Positions 18,320 to 26,755 of a DNA stretch of 43,155 bases are shown piece by piece. The stretch covers positions 1 to 43,155 of the forward strand of contig CAIYSZ010000078.1 in the NCBI GenBank assembly GCA_903928965.1, in the 5' to 3' direction. Each line of letters begins with the position of its first letter. Position 1 is the stretch's first letter. A program made the position numbers and the translations under genes. This DNA is from an uncultured Pseudomonadota bacterium. Its GTDB lineage: Bacteria; Pseudomonadota; Gammaproteobacteria; Methylococcales; Methylomonadaceae. Below the pieces are notes generated by a model that saw only the letters and a program-made list of their open reading frames with translations, was not told the origin of the DNA and made no database searches.

Positions 18320-19093
18320 TTAGGCCAAGGCGGTATTCGTTTCCACGTATTCTAGTTTTTCCCAGCGTATCAATTCAAGTTCTCCGTTCAGGTGTTCGAC
18401 GATGGCGGTGCAGCTTTCGACGAAGTCGCCGGTGTTGATGTACAAGAAGTTTTCGATGTTTTTGATTTCCGCGTGATGAATGTGGCCGCAGATGACGCCG
18501 TCCACTTGGAAGTGTTTTAGGCTTTGCACTACGCTATGTTCATAGTCGGAAATGAATTGCACCACGTTTTTGACCTTGAATTTGACATAGGCGGCCAAGG
18601 AAAAGTGCGAGCGGATGCCGAGATGGTTGCGCACGATGCGGACGTAGCGGTTGATTTCCAATAGCAGGTCGTAGCCTACGCTACCCAGTTTTGCCACCCA
18701 TTTATGGTGTTTGGCAATGGTGTCGTATTCGTCGCCGTGCACGATGAGAAATTTTTTGCCGAGCAAGGTGGTGTGTATGTCGGAGCGCTTGATGACGATG
18801 TCGCCGAATACGTAGTTGTCGTATTCGCGGACGTTTTCGTCGTGATTGCCGGGAATGTAGATGATTTGCGCGCCCTGACGCGCCTTGCGCAGCAGTTTTT
18901 GGATGATGGTGTTGTGACTGCGCGGCCAGTACATTTTCTTGGACAGGGCCCAGAAATCGATGATGTCACCGACCAAGTACAATTTGTCGCTGGAGGTGTT
19001 TTTTAAAAAGTCTAATAAAGTGTCCGCTTGGCATTGGGAGGAACCGATGTGCAGGTCTGAAATCCAAATGGTGCGGTAGTGTGAAGTATTCAT
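18320..19093 (-). CDS. UDP-2,3-diacylglucosamine diphosphatase-like metallophosphoesterase (LpxH family)
   Basis: Calcineurin-like phosphoesterase of 257 residues. All metal-ligand blocks are present in order: SDLHIGS, GDIIDFW, GNHDENV, VHGDEYD and CGHIHHAE. The family includes LpxH, which hydrolyses UDP-2,3-diacylglucosamine to lipid X in lipid A synthesis, and the LpxH2-type enzymes that this sequence resembles in its GNHDE and HGDEYD spacing. The ATG at 19093 gives MNTSHYRTIWISDLHIG; the open frame extends further upstream without family-like sequence. It lies convergent with epmA and divergent from manC, fitting an envelope role, but other substrates are possible. Confidence 0.85.
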   Translation of the reverse strand: MNTSHYRTIWISDLHIGSSQCQADTLLDFLKNTSSDKLYLVGDIIDFWALSKKMYWPRSHNTIIQKLLRKARQGAQIIYIPGNHDENVREYDNYVFGDIVIKRSDIHTTLLGKKFLIVHGDEYDTIAKHHKWVAKLGSVGYDLLLEINRYVRIVRNHLGIRSHFSLAAYVKFKVKNVVQFISDYEHSVVQSLKHFQVDGVICGHIHHAEIKNIENFLYINTGDFVESCTAIVEHLNGELELIRWEKLEYVETNTALA

Positions 19094-19422
19094 AGGCCGG
19101 TAAGGTATAATGTGCGACGTTTTTTTGCCAAATGACGTCCCGAGTCGGTGTTGGCGTTTGGGGCGCGCTTTGCGATTGTCGAATACTTCCGTGCGAATTA
19201 ATTGATCGGCCGCCCTGCCTATGCGCCACATTAGGATTGTTCCCACGCCAACCGCCCGGGAACAGACAGTTGGGACGGGAATATTCTGATCCGATTTTGT
19301 GACAGCCGCATGACAAAGGCCGAGTTTTTTGCGCCGTTGGCGATTTCCTGAGCTTGATTGGCTGTTATTCCGCTTAATGTTAGACTATGAGCTTTAATGG
19401 CATCAAAAAATGGAGACGCGAT

Positions 19423-20823
19423 ATGATACCCGTGATTTTATCTGGAGGTTCCGGTACAAGATTGTGGCCGTTGTCCAGGGGGCAGTACCCGAAACAGTTC
19501 TTACCTTTGGTTTCCGATAGAACGATGGTGCAGGAAACATTGTTGCGAATTATGGATCTTGCCGGGTTGCAAGCGCCGATAGCGGTGTGTAATGAGGATC
19601 ACCGGTTTATCATGGCGGAACAGTTATTGCAAATCGGCGTGAAACCGCGTGCGATCATTCTCGAGCCTTGCGGCCGCAATACCGCGCCCGCGGTGGCGAT
19701 GGCGGCGTTGGCGGCCGATTCTCCGGAGGACGTGTTATTGGTGTTGCCGGCGGATCACGTGATTACGGACGGCGAATCGTTTCTTCGCGCCGCCGAGCAG
19801 GCTAAGATTCTGGCGGAACAGGACTTGTTGGTAACTTTTGGGGTGATTCCGACCTCGCCGGAAACCGGTTACGGTTATATCAAGGCCGGAGCTGAAATAT
19901 CTCATGGCGCGCTGAGAGTGGCTGCGTTCGTGGAAAAACCGGATTTGACGACCGCCGAGAATTATGTGGCCAGCGGGGAGTATTTTTGGAATAGCGGTAT
20001 GTTCGCTTTTAAAGCCGGAGTCTATCTGCGGGAGTTGGAAAAATTTAATCCGGCTATGTTGGCGGCTTGCCGCGCGGCTTTCGAGGCGGCCAAAATGGAT
20101 TTGGATTTTACGCGTCTTGATCGGGATTTGTTCGCGGCTTGTCCGTCGGATTCCATTGATTACGCCGTGATGGAGAAGACCGATGCGGCGGCGATGGTGC
20201 CTTTGGACGCCGGTTGGAACGACGTGGGTTCTTGGTCGGCTTTGTGGAGCGTGATCGGCAAGGATACGGCCGGTAACGCGGTGAAGGGCGATGTGCTGGC
20301 CTTGGATACCAAGGATTCTTTCATTCATGCCTCCAGCAAACTGGTCGCGGTGATCGGTTTGGACGACGTGGTGGTGGTGGAGACCGATGATGCGGTGATG
20401 GTGGCCGCGAAAGATAGAGTGCAGGACGTGAAGTTGTTGGTCGAACAATTGAAACTGGCCGAGCGTTCCGAGGCCCATTTACACCGTAAGGTGTTTCGGC
20501 CCTGGGGGCATTACGACTCGGTGGATAAGGGCGAGCGGCATCAAACCAAGCGCATCGTCGTGAACCCCGGCGCGAAATTATCGGTGCAAAAGCATTATCA
20601 TCGCGCTGAGCATTGGGTTGTGGTGAGGGGCGCGGCCTTGGTCACTAAAAACGGTGAAAGCTTGTTGGTGGCCGAAAACGAGTCTTTGTACATTCCGGTA
20701 GGGGTGATTCATAGTCTGGAAAATCCTGGCGTCATTCCCCTGGAGATGGTGGAGGTGCAAACCGGAAGTTATTTGGGCGAGGACGATATTGTAAGGTATG
20801 AAGATAATTACGGACGGGTGTGA
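19423..20823 (+). CDS. manC: mannose-1-phosphate guanylyltransferase / mannose-6-phosphate isomerase
   Basis: Bifunctional type II enzyme of 466 residues making GDP-mannose, the precursor of mannose-, fucose- and rhamnose-containing polysaccharides. The N-terminal nucleotidyltransferase has the pyrophosphorylase signature ILSGGSGTRLWPLSR and the sugar-binding FVEKP. The C-terminal cupin phosphomannose isomerase part has RPWGHYDSVDKGERHQTKRI and LSVQKHYHRAEHWVVV, with the metal-binding His residues. An upstream in-frame ATG at 19387 exists, but the ATG at 19423 follows GGAGA at a good distance and matches the family's MIPVILSGGSG start. It stands apart from the exopolysaccharide genes at 30-35 kb but probably feeds them. 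Confidence 0.95.
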   Translation: MIPVILSGGSGTRLWPLSRGQYPKQFLPLVSDRTMVQETLLRIMDLAGLQAPIAVCNEDHRFIMAEQLLQIGVKPRAIILEPCGRNTAPAVAMAALAADSPEDVLLVLPADHVITDGESFLRAAEQAKILAEQDLLVTFGVIPTSPETGYGYIKAGAEISHGALRVAAFVEKPDLTTAENYVASGEYFWNSGMFAFKAGVYLRELEKFNPAMLAACRAAFEAAKMDLDFTRLDRDLFAACPSDSIDYAVMEKTDAAAMVPLDAGWNDVGSWSALWSVIGKDTAGNAVKGDVLALDTKDSFIHASSKLVAVIGLDDVVVVETDDAVMVAAKDRVQDVKLLVEQLKLAERSEAHLHRKVFRPWGHYDSVDKGERHQTKRIVVNPGAKLSVQKHYHRAEHWVVVRGAALVTKNGESLLVAENESLYIPVGVIHSLENPGVIPLEMVEVQTGSYLGEDDIVRYEDNYGRV

Positions 20824-20887
20824 TTCGTCCGCTTGAGTGCTCTTCGCTTGAGTGTTCATTGTTTGATTGTAAATTTAATTGGATTGC

Positions 20888-21604
20888 ATGCAAACTAATA
20901 CTCCGAATCCCTCGCGGCATACTTCACGTTTTTTTGAAGGTGAGTTGACGCATTTACATGAACTGTTGACCGAAATGGCGGATTTGCTGCTATTTCAGAT
21001 GGATGAAGTCATTGAGAGCATACGTCTGGCCGACGTCGATGCGGTAGTGAATATTATCGCCCGCCATGCGCGGGTGAATAGTCTTTTCGCCGACATCGAC
21101 GCCGAGGTGATGGTGGTGATTGCGCGGCAAGCTCCGGTGGCCGGCGATTTGCGTTGCCTGCTGACGACTTCCAAGATTGCTGTGGAGTTAGAAAGAATCG
21201 GCGATGAAATCGTGAATTTGTCAAAATTGCTGTTGGCGCTGTTGAAACAACCGGGCTTGAATCTTAAATTGCTGGGCCAAACGGTTGAATTAACGCGTCT
21301 GTTGCGTTCCATGCTGTTGAATGTAACCCAGTTGATCGCTAGGCAGGAAATTGGCGCGGCGAACGAGGTCATGCGCCTGCATGGCGAATTCAGAGGCATG
21401 CTGGAGGGTTGCGTTAAACATCATTTAAGCTCTGTGTTGGCGGATTCGCGCTTGATCAGCTTGGTTTTGAATATTATGGATATTCTGAAATCATTGGAGA
21501 GTAGCAGCGTATTTTGCCGGAATATCGCGGATTATATGAATATAATGATAAATGGGACGCATTTAAGCGAACCGGGGGAACCGGCGAGTGAACTTTTGCC
21601 TTAG
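20888..21604 (+). CDS. phoU: PhoU-like phosphate signalling protein
   Basis: A 238-residue all-helical protein with two PhoU repeats. PhoU links the Pst phosphate transporter to the PhoR kinase, and its loss deregulates the Pho regulon. The segment VARQAPVAGDLR-like (here VIARQAPVAGDLRCLLTTSK) followed by ELERIGDEIVNLSKL is the family's metal-binding E/DxxxD signature. No pst genes are nearby. The ATG at 20888 is used; a TTG nine bases earlier is in frame but less likely. The gene follows manC by 64 bases and precedes the corA fusion gene by 75, so it may belong to a loose transcription unit. A Pit- or magnesium-related role is an alternative. Confidence 0.88.
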   Translation: MQTNTPNPSRHTSRFFEGELTHLHELLTEMADLLLFQMDEVIESIRLADVDAVVNIIARHARVNSLFADIDAEVMVVIARQAPVAGDLRCLLTTSKIAVELERIGDEIVNLSKLLLALLKQPGLNLKLLGQTVELTRLLRSMLLNVTQLIARQEIGAANEVMRLHGEFRGMLEGCVKHHLSSVLADSRLISLVLNIMDILKSLESSSVFCRNIADYMNIMINGTHLSEPGEPASELLP

Positions 21605-21679
21605 GTTTGGCGTTTGCACTTGGTAGCAAGTAATTGGCCGTTAGGGTTGGGGCGGCCGGGGTTTTTGGGAGTATGACTT

Positions 21680-22954
21680 TTGTCTCTGCAAACGGTTAAT
21701 GAATTGTTAAAAAAACATCGTTTAGTCGAGAGCATGTTGCATAATCAGCCGATGCAGCGGCGTAAGCTCGTGACTTCGCTGGTGCAAAAACAGCATATGG
21801 TGGAGTTGCATACCTTGCTGCAGCGTATGTCGCCGCTCGAAATCGGCCAAATCCTAGCCAGCCTGGAACTGGAGGATGCGCATTTGGTCTGGGAGCAGGT
21901 GGAAGAGGCCAGACAGGACGACGTGTTGTGGGAGATACCCGATACTTTGCGCGAGGAGTTGGTGGGCGACCGGGAGCCGCATTGCGGCGAGGGGCAGATG
22001 AGCGCTTTCGAGTTGGTCGACGGCCGTTTGTCTAAGGTGGCGATTACTTGCCGGCATGATTTGAAATCGATTAAACCGATTTGGATTGATTTATTGGCCC
22101 CGACCAAGGCGCAGCGCTTGCTGATTGGCGATTATTTCGGTTTGGAATTGCCTGATCCGGGCGAATTAACCGATTTGGAGTCGAGCGCGCGTTTTTACGT
22201 GGAGCAGGACGAAATTCATATTCATTCCGATTTTTTATTGGACCGGGACGGGGCCGCGCGGAGCGTGCCGGTGGCTTTTGTCTTGCGCGGCGATATTTTG
22301 TTTTCCGTGCGCGAGGAGGAATTGCCGGTGTTCCGTTTGCAGCGTTTGCGGGCGCGCAGTCAGCCGGGTTTTGTTTCCGATAGCCGGGATATGCTGTTGG
22401 ATTTGTATGGCGCCGAGGCGGAATATTCCGCGGATTCGTTGGAAAATATATACGCCGAACTGGAGCTGGTCAGCAAGCAGGTGCTGAGTCATAGCATGAG
22501 CGATGAGGAGGCGGGGCGTATCCTGGTGGATATTGCCGAACAAGAGGATTTGAACGGCCGCATCCGGCGAAATATATTGGATACCCAGCGCGCGGTATCA
22601 TTTTTGTTGCGGCGCAAGCTATTGACGGCGACGCAATTGGAGGATGCGCATCAAATTATGCGCGACATTGATTCCTTGAACAGCCATACTGCTTTCTTAT
22701 TCGGTAAAATTAATTTCTTGATGGATGCAACCGTTGGTTTTATCAATATTAACCAGAACAAAGTGATTAAGATTTTTTCGGTGGCCTCGGTGTCGCTGTT
22801 GCCGCCAACGTTGATCGCCAGTATTTACGGCATGAATTTTCAGAATATGCCTGAGCTGCAATGGGGGCTGGGTTATCCGTTCGCCTTAGGCATGATGGTG
22901 ACTTCAGTGGTGCTGCCCTATTTGTATTTTCGGCGCAAAGGCTGGTTAAGGTAA
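21680..22954 (+). CDS. corA: CorA-family Mg2+ transporter with N-terminal MgtE_N-like domain
   Basis: The 424-residue protein ends as a CorA channel. A large cytoplasmic domain is followed by a first transmembrane helix ending in the selectivity motif YGMNF, then a second helix (LGMMVTSVVLPYLYF). Residues 15-110 are helical and resemble MgtE_N superhelical repeats (RRKLVTSLVQKQHMVELHTL, then MSPLEIGQIL). This domain acts as a magnesium sensor in MgtE, so the fusion suggests a regulated channel. The start is TTG at 21680, seven bases after GGGAG; the nearby ATG at 21673 is out of frame. The fructokinase gene starts four bases after the stop. Confidence 0.9.
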   Translation: MSLQTVNELLKKHRLVESMLHNQPMQRRKLVTSLVQKQHMVELHTLLQRMSPLEIGQILASLELEDAHLVWEQVEEARQDDVLWEIPDTLREELVGDREPHCGEGQMSAFELVDGRLSKVAITCRHDLKSIKPIWIDLLAPTKAQRLLIGDYFGLELPDPGELTDLESSARFYVEQDEIHIHSDFLLDRDGAARSVPVAFVLRGDILFSVREEELPVFRLQRLRARSQPGFVSDSRDMLLDLYGAEAEYSADSLENIYAELELVSKQVLSHSMSDEEAGRILVDIAEQEDLNGRIRRNILDTQRAVSFLLRRKLLTATQLEDAHQIMRDIDSLNSHTAFLFGKINFLMDATVGFININQNKVIKIFSVASVSLLPPTLIASIYGMNFQNMPELQWGLGYPFALGMMVTSVVLPYLYFRRKGWLR

Positions 22955-22958
22955 TTTT

Positions 22959-23840
22959 ATGCCGGCTGGCATCGCGGTTTTCGGCGAGGTATTGTTCGAC
23001 ATTTTCCCTGACGGCGCTCGGATTTTGGGAGGGGCGCCGTTTAACGTGGCTTGGCATTTGCAGGCCTTGGGCCTTGGGCCGCGGTTGGTTAGCCGGGTGG
23101 GCGACGACGCGGCCGGCCGCGAGGCGGCGGCTGCAATGCGGGCTTGGGGTCTGTCCGTGTCGGAGTTGCAAATCGACGCCACGCATCCGACCGGCGGCGT
23201 GACGGTGGCATTGAACGCCGGCGAGCCCAGTTATGCGATTCTGGATAAACAAGCTTACGATTTTATCTCCGCGCCGGACAGTAAGCTTGCTCCTCAATGG
23301 TTGTATTTCGGAAGCCTAGCCCTGCGCAACCCGGTGGCGCGGGAGTCTTGGGCTAAGTTGCGCCGGCGCGCCGGGGAGACGTTTTTGGACGTCAACTTGC
23401 GCGCTCCTTGGTGGCGGCGCGAGGATGTATTAGGCTGGATGGAAGAGGCGGATTGGGTGAAGTTAAACGTTGAGGAGTTTTGCCTGTTGTTCGGCGAAAC
23501 GGAGGATTTGCCCGCCGCGATGGCGCTTATACTAGAGCGCTTGAGCCTACGCGGTTTGGTGGTGACTTGCGGCGCGGAAGGCGCTTGGGGTATTTCCGCC
23601 GCGGAGGGTGAGGTCAGGGTCGAGGCGGCGGCGTTTGCGCCGGTGGTGGATTGCGTGGGCGCTGGAGACGGTTTTAGCGCTGTGTTGCTGGCTGGCTTGA
23701 GCTTAGGCTGGCCGTTCGCATTGAACATGCGGCGGGCGCGGGATTTCGCGGCGGCCGTGGTCGGGATACGCGGGGCGACAGCGGCGGATTCCGGATTTTA
23801 TGCGCCATTTTTAGCGGATTGGGGGCTGCGGCCGGTATGA
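22959..23840 (+). CDS. PfkB-family sugar kinase, probably fructokinase
   Basis: Ribokinase/PfkB-fold kinase of 293 residues. The N-terminal signature GARILGGAPFNVAWHLQALG and the C-terminal catalytic VDCVGAGDGFSAVLLAGL (catalytic Asp in GAGD) are complete. The FGEVLFDIFPDG start and GGAPFNVAWHL are the fructokinase-type variants of the family. It would phosphorylate fructose with ATP to fructose-6-phosphate in the cytoplasm, but the substrate is not proven. It starts four bases after corA and is followed 39 bases later by a FucP-type sugar transporter, which suggests uptake and phosphorylation of a hexose. Confidence 0.88.
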   Translation: MPAGIAVFGEVLFDIFPDGARILGGAPFNVAWHLQALGLGPRLVSRVGDDAAGREAAAAMRAWGLSVSELQIDATHPTGGVTVALNAGEPSYAILDKQAYDFISAPDSKLAPQWLYFGSLALRNPVARESWAKLRRRAGETFLDVNLRAPWWRREDVLGWMEEADWVKLNVEEFCLLFGETEDLPAAMALILERLSLRGLVVTCGAEGAWGISAAEGEVRVEAAAFAPVVDCVGAGDGFSAVLLAGLSLGWPFALNMRRARDFAAAVVGIRGATAADSGFYAPFLADWGLRPV

Positions 23841-23879
23841 ATTTTGAATGCGAACGCTTTGCGGATGAGGCGGCGATAG

Positions 23880-25124
23880 TTGCTTAAGATTTTTATTTCC
23901 AAGACAAATAGTTTCAACGCATGGCCGTTGGCGGCATTGAGCGTGTTGTTTTTTAGCTGGGGATTTATCACCAGCTTGAACGATATTTTGATTCCGCATC
24001 TCAAGGCCTTGTTTACCCTAAGTTATACTCAGGCGATGGGCGTGCAGTTCGCGTTTTTCACCGCTTATTTTTTGCTGTCCGCGCCCAGCGCTTGGTTACT
24101 GCGTAAAATCCGCTTTCAGGGGGGCATGGTGTTGGGTTTGGCGGTCGCCGGTGTTGGGTGTGCGCTGTTTTACCCCGCCGCCGCCTGGCGCGAATATGGC
24201 GTGTTTTTGGCGGCGTTGTTTGTGTTGGCGGCGGGCGTGTGCTTGTTACAGGTGGCGGCGAATCCATACGCGGCGGCGCTGGGCGCTCCGGATTCGGCTT
24301 CCCGCCGTTTGACCTTGGTGCAGGCCTTTAATTCCTTGGGCGCTACCGTGGGACCGTATATCGGCGCCGGTTTGATTTTAGAGCGGGCGAACGTGGCCGC
24401 CGATGCCGCTACGCAGGCGTGGGCGGTGCAAGCGCCTTATTTAGGCTTGGCTTTGATTTTATGCTGTCTGGCGGCGGTATTTTGGCGTTTGCCTTTGCCG
24501 CGCGCGGCGGCGGACGCTCCTTGTGTTGGGTCGTCGGCGGCCGCTTCCGTTTGGGCTTTTCCGCATTTGTCATTAGGCGCCGTGGCGATTTTTGTTTATG
24601 TCGGGGCCGAGGTGGCGATTGGCAGTTTCTTGGTGTCTTTTTTAGGCGAGCCCAGTGTGGCGGGGTTGCCGGCCGCCGCCGCCGGGCGTTATGTCGCGGT
24701 GTATTGGGGCGGCGCCATGCTGGGGCGGTTTGCGGGGGTGTTGCTGATGCGGCGCATTAGCGGCGAGGCGGCGCTTGCCGGGCATGCCTTGGCCGCGGCA
24801 TTGTTGCTGTGCGCTTCGCTGTTGGGCGAGGGCGTTTACGCCATGTGGGCCTTGTTGGCGGTGGGCTTATGCAATTCGATCATGTTTCCGACTATTTTCG
24901 CCCTGGCGGTGAGCGGTTTGGGGGAACAGACCGGCAAGGGTTCGGGTATTTTGTGCGCGGCGATTATCGGCGGTGCGTTGCTGCCCCTGTTGCAAGGGGC
25001 GGCCGCCGATGCTTATGGTTTGCGAAACGCGTTCGTATTGCCGGTATTTTGCTATGTTTATATTTTGCTTTACGCCATGAGTTATAGGCGGTTGCGCGGT
25101 TCAAGCCGATTCAACGAAAGCTAG
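23880..25124 (+). CDS. MFS sugar transporter, FucP/GlcP type
   Basis: A 414-residue protein with twelve hydrophobic segments. The first helix, LFFSWGFITSLNDILIPHLK, is the diagnostic start of the fucose/glucose/galactose:H+ symporter group. Further signatures are LLQVAANPYAAALG and LTLVQAFNSLGATVGPYIGA. It would sit in the inner membrane and import a hexose with protons. The start is TTG at 23880, nine bases after GAGG; no ATG fits better. Downstream of the fructokinase, it makes a small sugar-uptake unit. The exact sugar is unknown. Confidence 0.88.
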   Translation: MLKIFISKTNSFNAWPLAALSVLFFSWGFITSLNDILIPHLKALFTLSYTQAMGVQFAFFTAYFLLSAPSAWLLRKIRFQGGMVLGLAVAGVGCALFYPAAAWREYGVFLAALFVLAAGVCLLQVAANPYAAALGAPDSASRRLTLVQAFNSLGATVGPYIGAGLILERANVAADAATQAWAVQAPYLGLALILCCLAAVFWRLPLPRAAADAPCVGSSAAASVWAFPHLSLGAVAIFVYVGAEVAIGSFLVSFLGEPSVAGLPAAAAGRYVAVYWGGAMLGRFAGVLLMRRISGEAALAGHALAAALLLCASLLGEGVYAMWALLAVGLCNSIMFPTIFALAVSGLGEQTGKGSGILCAAIIGGALLPLLQGAAADAYGLRNAFVLPVFCYVYILLYAMSYRRLRGSSRFNES

Positions 25125-25287
25125 CGGGTTAAGTCCGGTCGTCAAGGCCTTGGCGGGTTGGTTTTTGTTGAGGTTTTGTTCCGGCCTGGACGGATAACGT
25201 ATTTTTTTAATAAAACCGGTATACACTTTGGGTGTCTGTATTTTACAATCTAAAACTGATACTAACAAAAACAAGACAGGAGGAAAT

Positions 25288-26292
25288 ATGTTTAAATTTC
25301 GTTTGTTGTTTTCCGCTTTGCTGCTGAGTACCGGCATGACGGCGGTTGCCAGCGAGGCGCTGCCTACCGTGGCTCCGGCTCCGGCCGACAACCCGACTAC
25401 TCCGGCAAAAGTGGCTTTGGGAAAATTGCTGTATCATGATCCGCGTTTGTCTTCAACCGGCACGGTATCTTGCTCTTCTTGCCATAACGTCATGCTGGGC
25501 GGCGAGGACAATCGTCCGAATTCCATGGGCGTCAATGGCCAAACCGGGGGCCGTAGCGCGCCTACCGTGTGGAATGCGGCGTTCAATGCGGTGCAATTTT
25601 GGGATGGCCGCGCCGCGAGCTTGGAAGAACAAGCCGCCGGCCCGGTGACTAACCCGATTGAAATGGGTATGAAAAGCTGGGATGACGTGGTGGCGCGTTT
25701 GAAAACCATTAAAGGTTATCAAGCGGCATTTGAAGAGGCGTTCGGCGATGCCAACGCTATTACCAAGGCGAATGCCACTAAAGCGATTGCCGCTTATGAG
25801 CGCACCTTGATTACTCCCAATAGCCAATACGATAAATTTGTTAACGGCAATAAAGCGGCATTAACCTTGCAACAGCAAAAAGGCCTGGAGAAAGTTCAAG
25901 TTTTGGGATGCACCGGCTGTCATAGCGGCCCGGCATTTAACGGCGCGGGCAGTTTCCAAAAATTCCCTGTAATTCCAAATGGGTATTTCGAGGCTCAATA
26001 TCATTTCAGTAAGGATCTGGGTCGTGCCGAAGTGACTAAAAACGATGCCGACAAGCATTTGTGGAAGGTGCCGACCTTGCGCAATATCGCATTGACCGCG
26101 CCGTATTTTCACAACGGTTCGGTTAAGACTCTGGATACCGCGGTTAAGTTGATGGCCAAGTTGCAGTTGAACGTCGATTTACCGGATCAAGACGTCGCAG
26201 ATATCGTGGCATTTTTGAATGCCTTGAGCGGTGATTTTCCGGAACAATCCATGCCATCTTTGCCGCCAACCCCAGGTGTGACTTTTAACTAA
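25288..26292 (+). CDS. di-heme cytochrome c peroxidase
   Basis: A 334-residue periplasmic protein with signal peptide (cleavage near VAS/EALP, about residue 22). It has two c-type heme motifs, CSSCH (N-terminal, peroxidatic heme) and CTGCH (C-terminal, electron-transferring heme). The phrases ALGKLLYHDPRLSSTGTVSC, APTVWNAAFNAVQFWDGRA, KVPTLRNIALTAPYFHNGS and DIVAFLNALSG are classic bacterial CcpA/MauG-family blocks. It reduces H2O2 to water with electrons from small cytochromes. A perfect AGGAGG-type site precedes the ATG at 25288, and an intrinsic terminator follows at 26347. It appears monocistronic. Confidence 0.96.
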   Translation: MFKFRLLFSALLLSTGMTAVASEALPTVAPAPADNPTTPAKVALGKLLYHDPRLSSTGTVSCSSCHNVMLGGEDNRPNSMGVNGQTGGRSAPTVWNAAFNAVQFWDGRAASLEEQAAGPVTNPIEMGMKSWDDVVARLKTIKGYQAAFEEAFGDANAITKANATKAIAAYERTLITPNSQYDKFVNGNKAALTLQQQKGLEKVQVLGCTGCHSGPAFNGAGSFQKFPVIPNGYFEAQYHFSKDLGRAEVTKNDADKHLWKVPTLRNIALTAPYFHNGSVKTLDTAVKLMAKLQLNVDLPDQDVADIVAFLNALSGDFPEQSMPSLPPTPGVTFN

Positions 26293-26346
26293 TCTGGTTG
26301 CGGTTTCGCCGGCCCGCTTATTCTAGGTTCGGCTTTTGTCATAACA

Positions 26347-26374
26347 GGCGGTTGGGTTTCCAGCCGCCTTTTTT
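26347..26374 (+). terminator. intrinsic terminator of the cytochrome c peroxidase gene
   Basis: A nine-bp stem (GGCGGTTGG against CCAGCCGCC with one wobble pair) and a four-base GTTT loop are followed by six T's. It lies 55 bases downstream of the peroxidase stop codon. Confidence 0.9.
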
Positions 26375-26689
26375 ATTGCCTTATCGGATAGCGTATCTGA
26401 CGCGATTAACAATAGGCTGCGCTGAACCGCGTGTAAGTGCATTTGTTGAATATGCGTCTGAACATTGTCGGCGTGAGCACCATTGCCTGCGGGTGTCAGC
26501 GGGCGAAACGCTCAATTAATCTTTTTTAGATTTGTTGAAGTTTAAGGTTATTCAGGGTAGCTTTTGGCCGGCCAGATAAGATTTTTATCTTTGCGTTGAT
26601 TCCGGCGAGAACAGGTATATATTCAGGTTCTATATTGAGGGGAGCGGCTTAGAAGCGCTTAGCTTGGGCGGGCGGATTGTAAGCAAGCC

Positions 26690-26724
26690 AAAAAAAACCG
26701 CCCTGACCAAAGATCAGGGCGGTT
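26690..26724 (-). terminator. intrinsic terminator of the RTX/VPLPA unit
   Basis: On the minus strand, an 11-bp stem AACCGCCCTGA/TCAGGGCGGTT with a seven-base loop runs into a long T-run. It lies about 30 bases after the RTX-like gene's stop. Confidence 0.92.
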
Positions 26725-26755
26725 AATTTAATGCTTAGCGGATGTTAAGCGACTT

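Noticed and set aside
19387..19422. Upstream ATG of manC
   Set aside because: The extra 12 residues are not family-like and the ATG at 19423 has the better ribosome-binding site.
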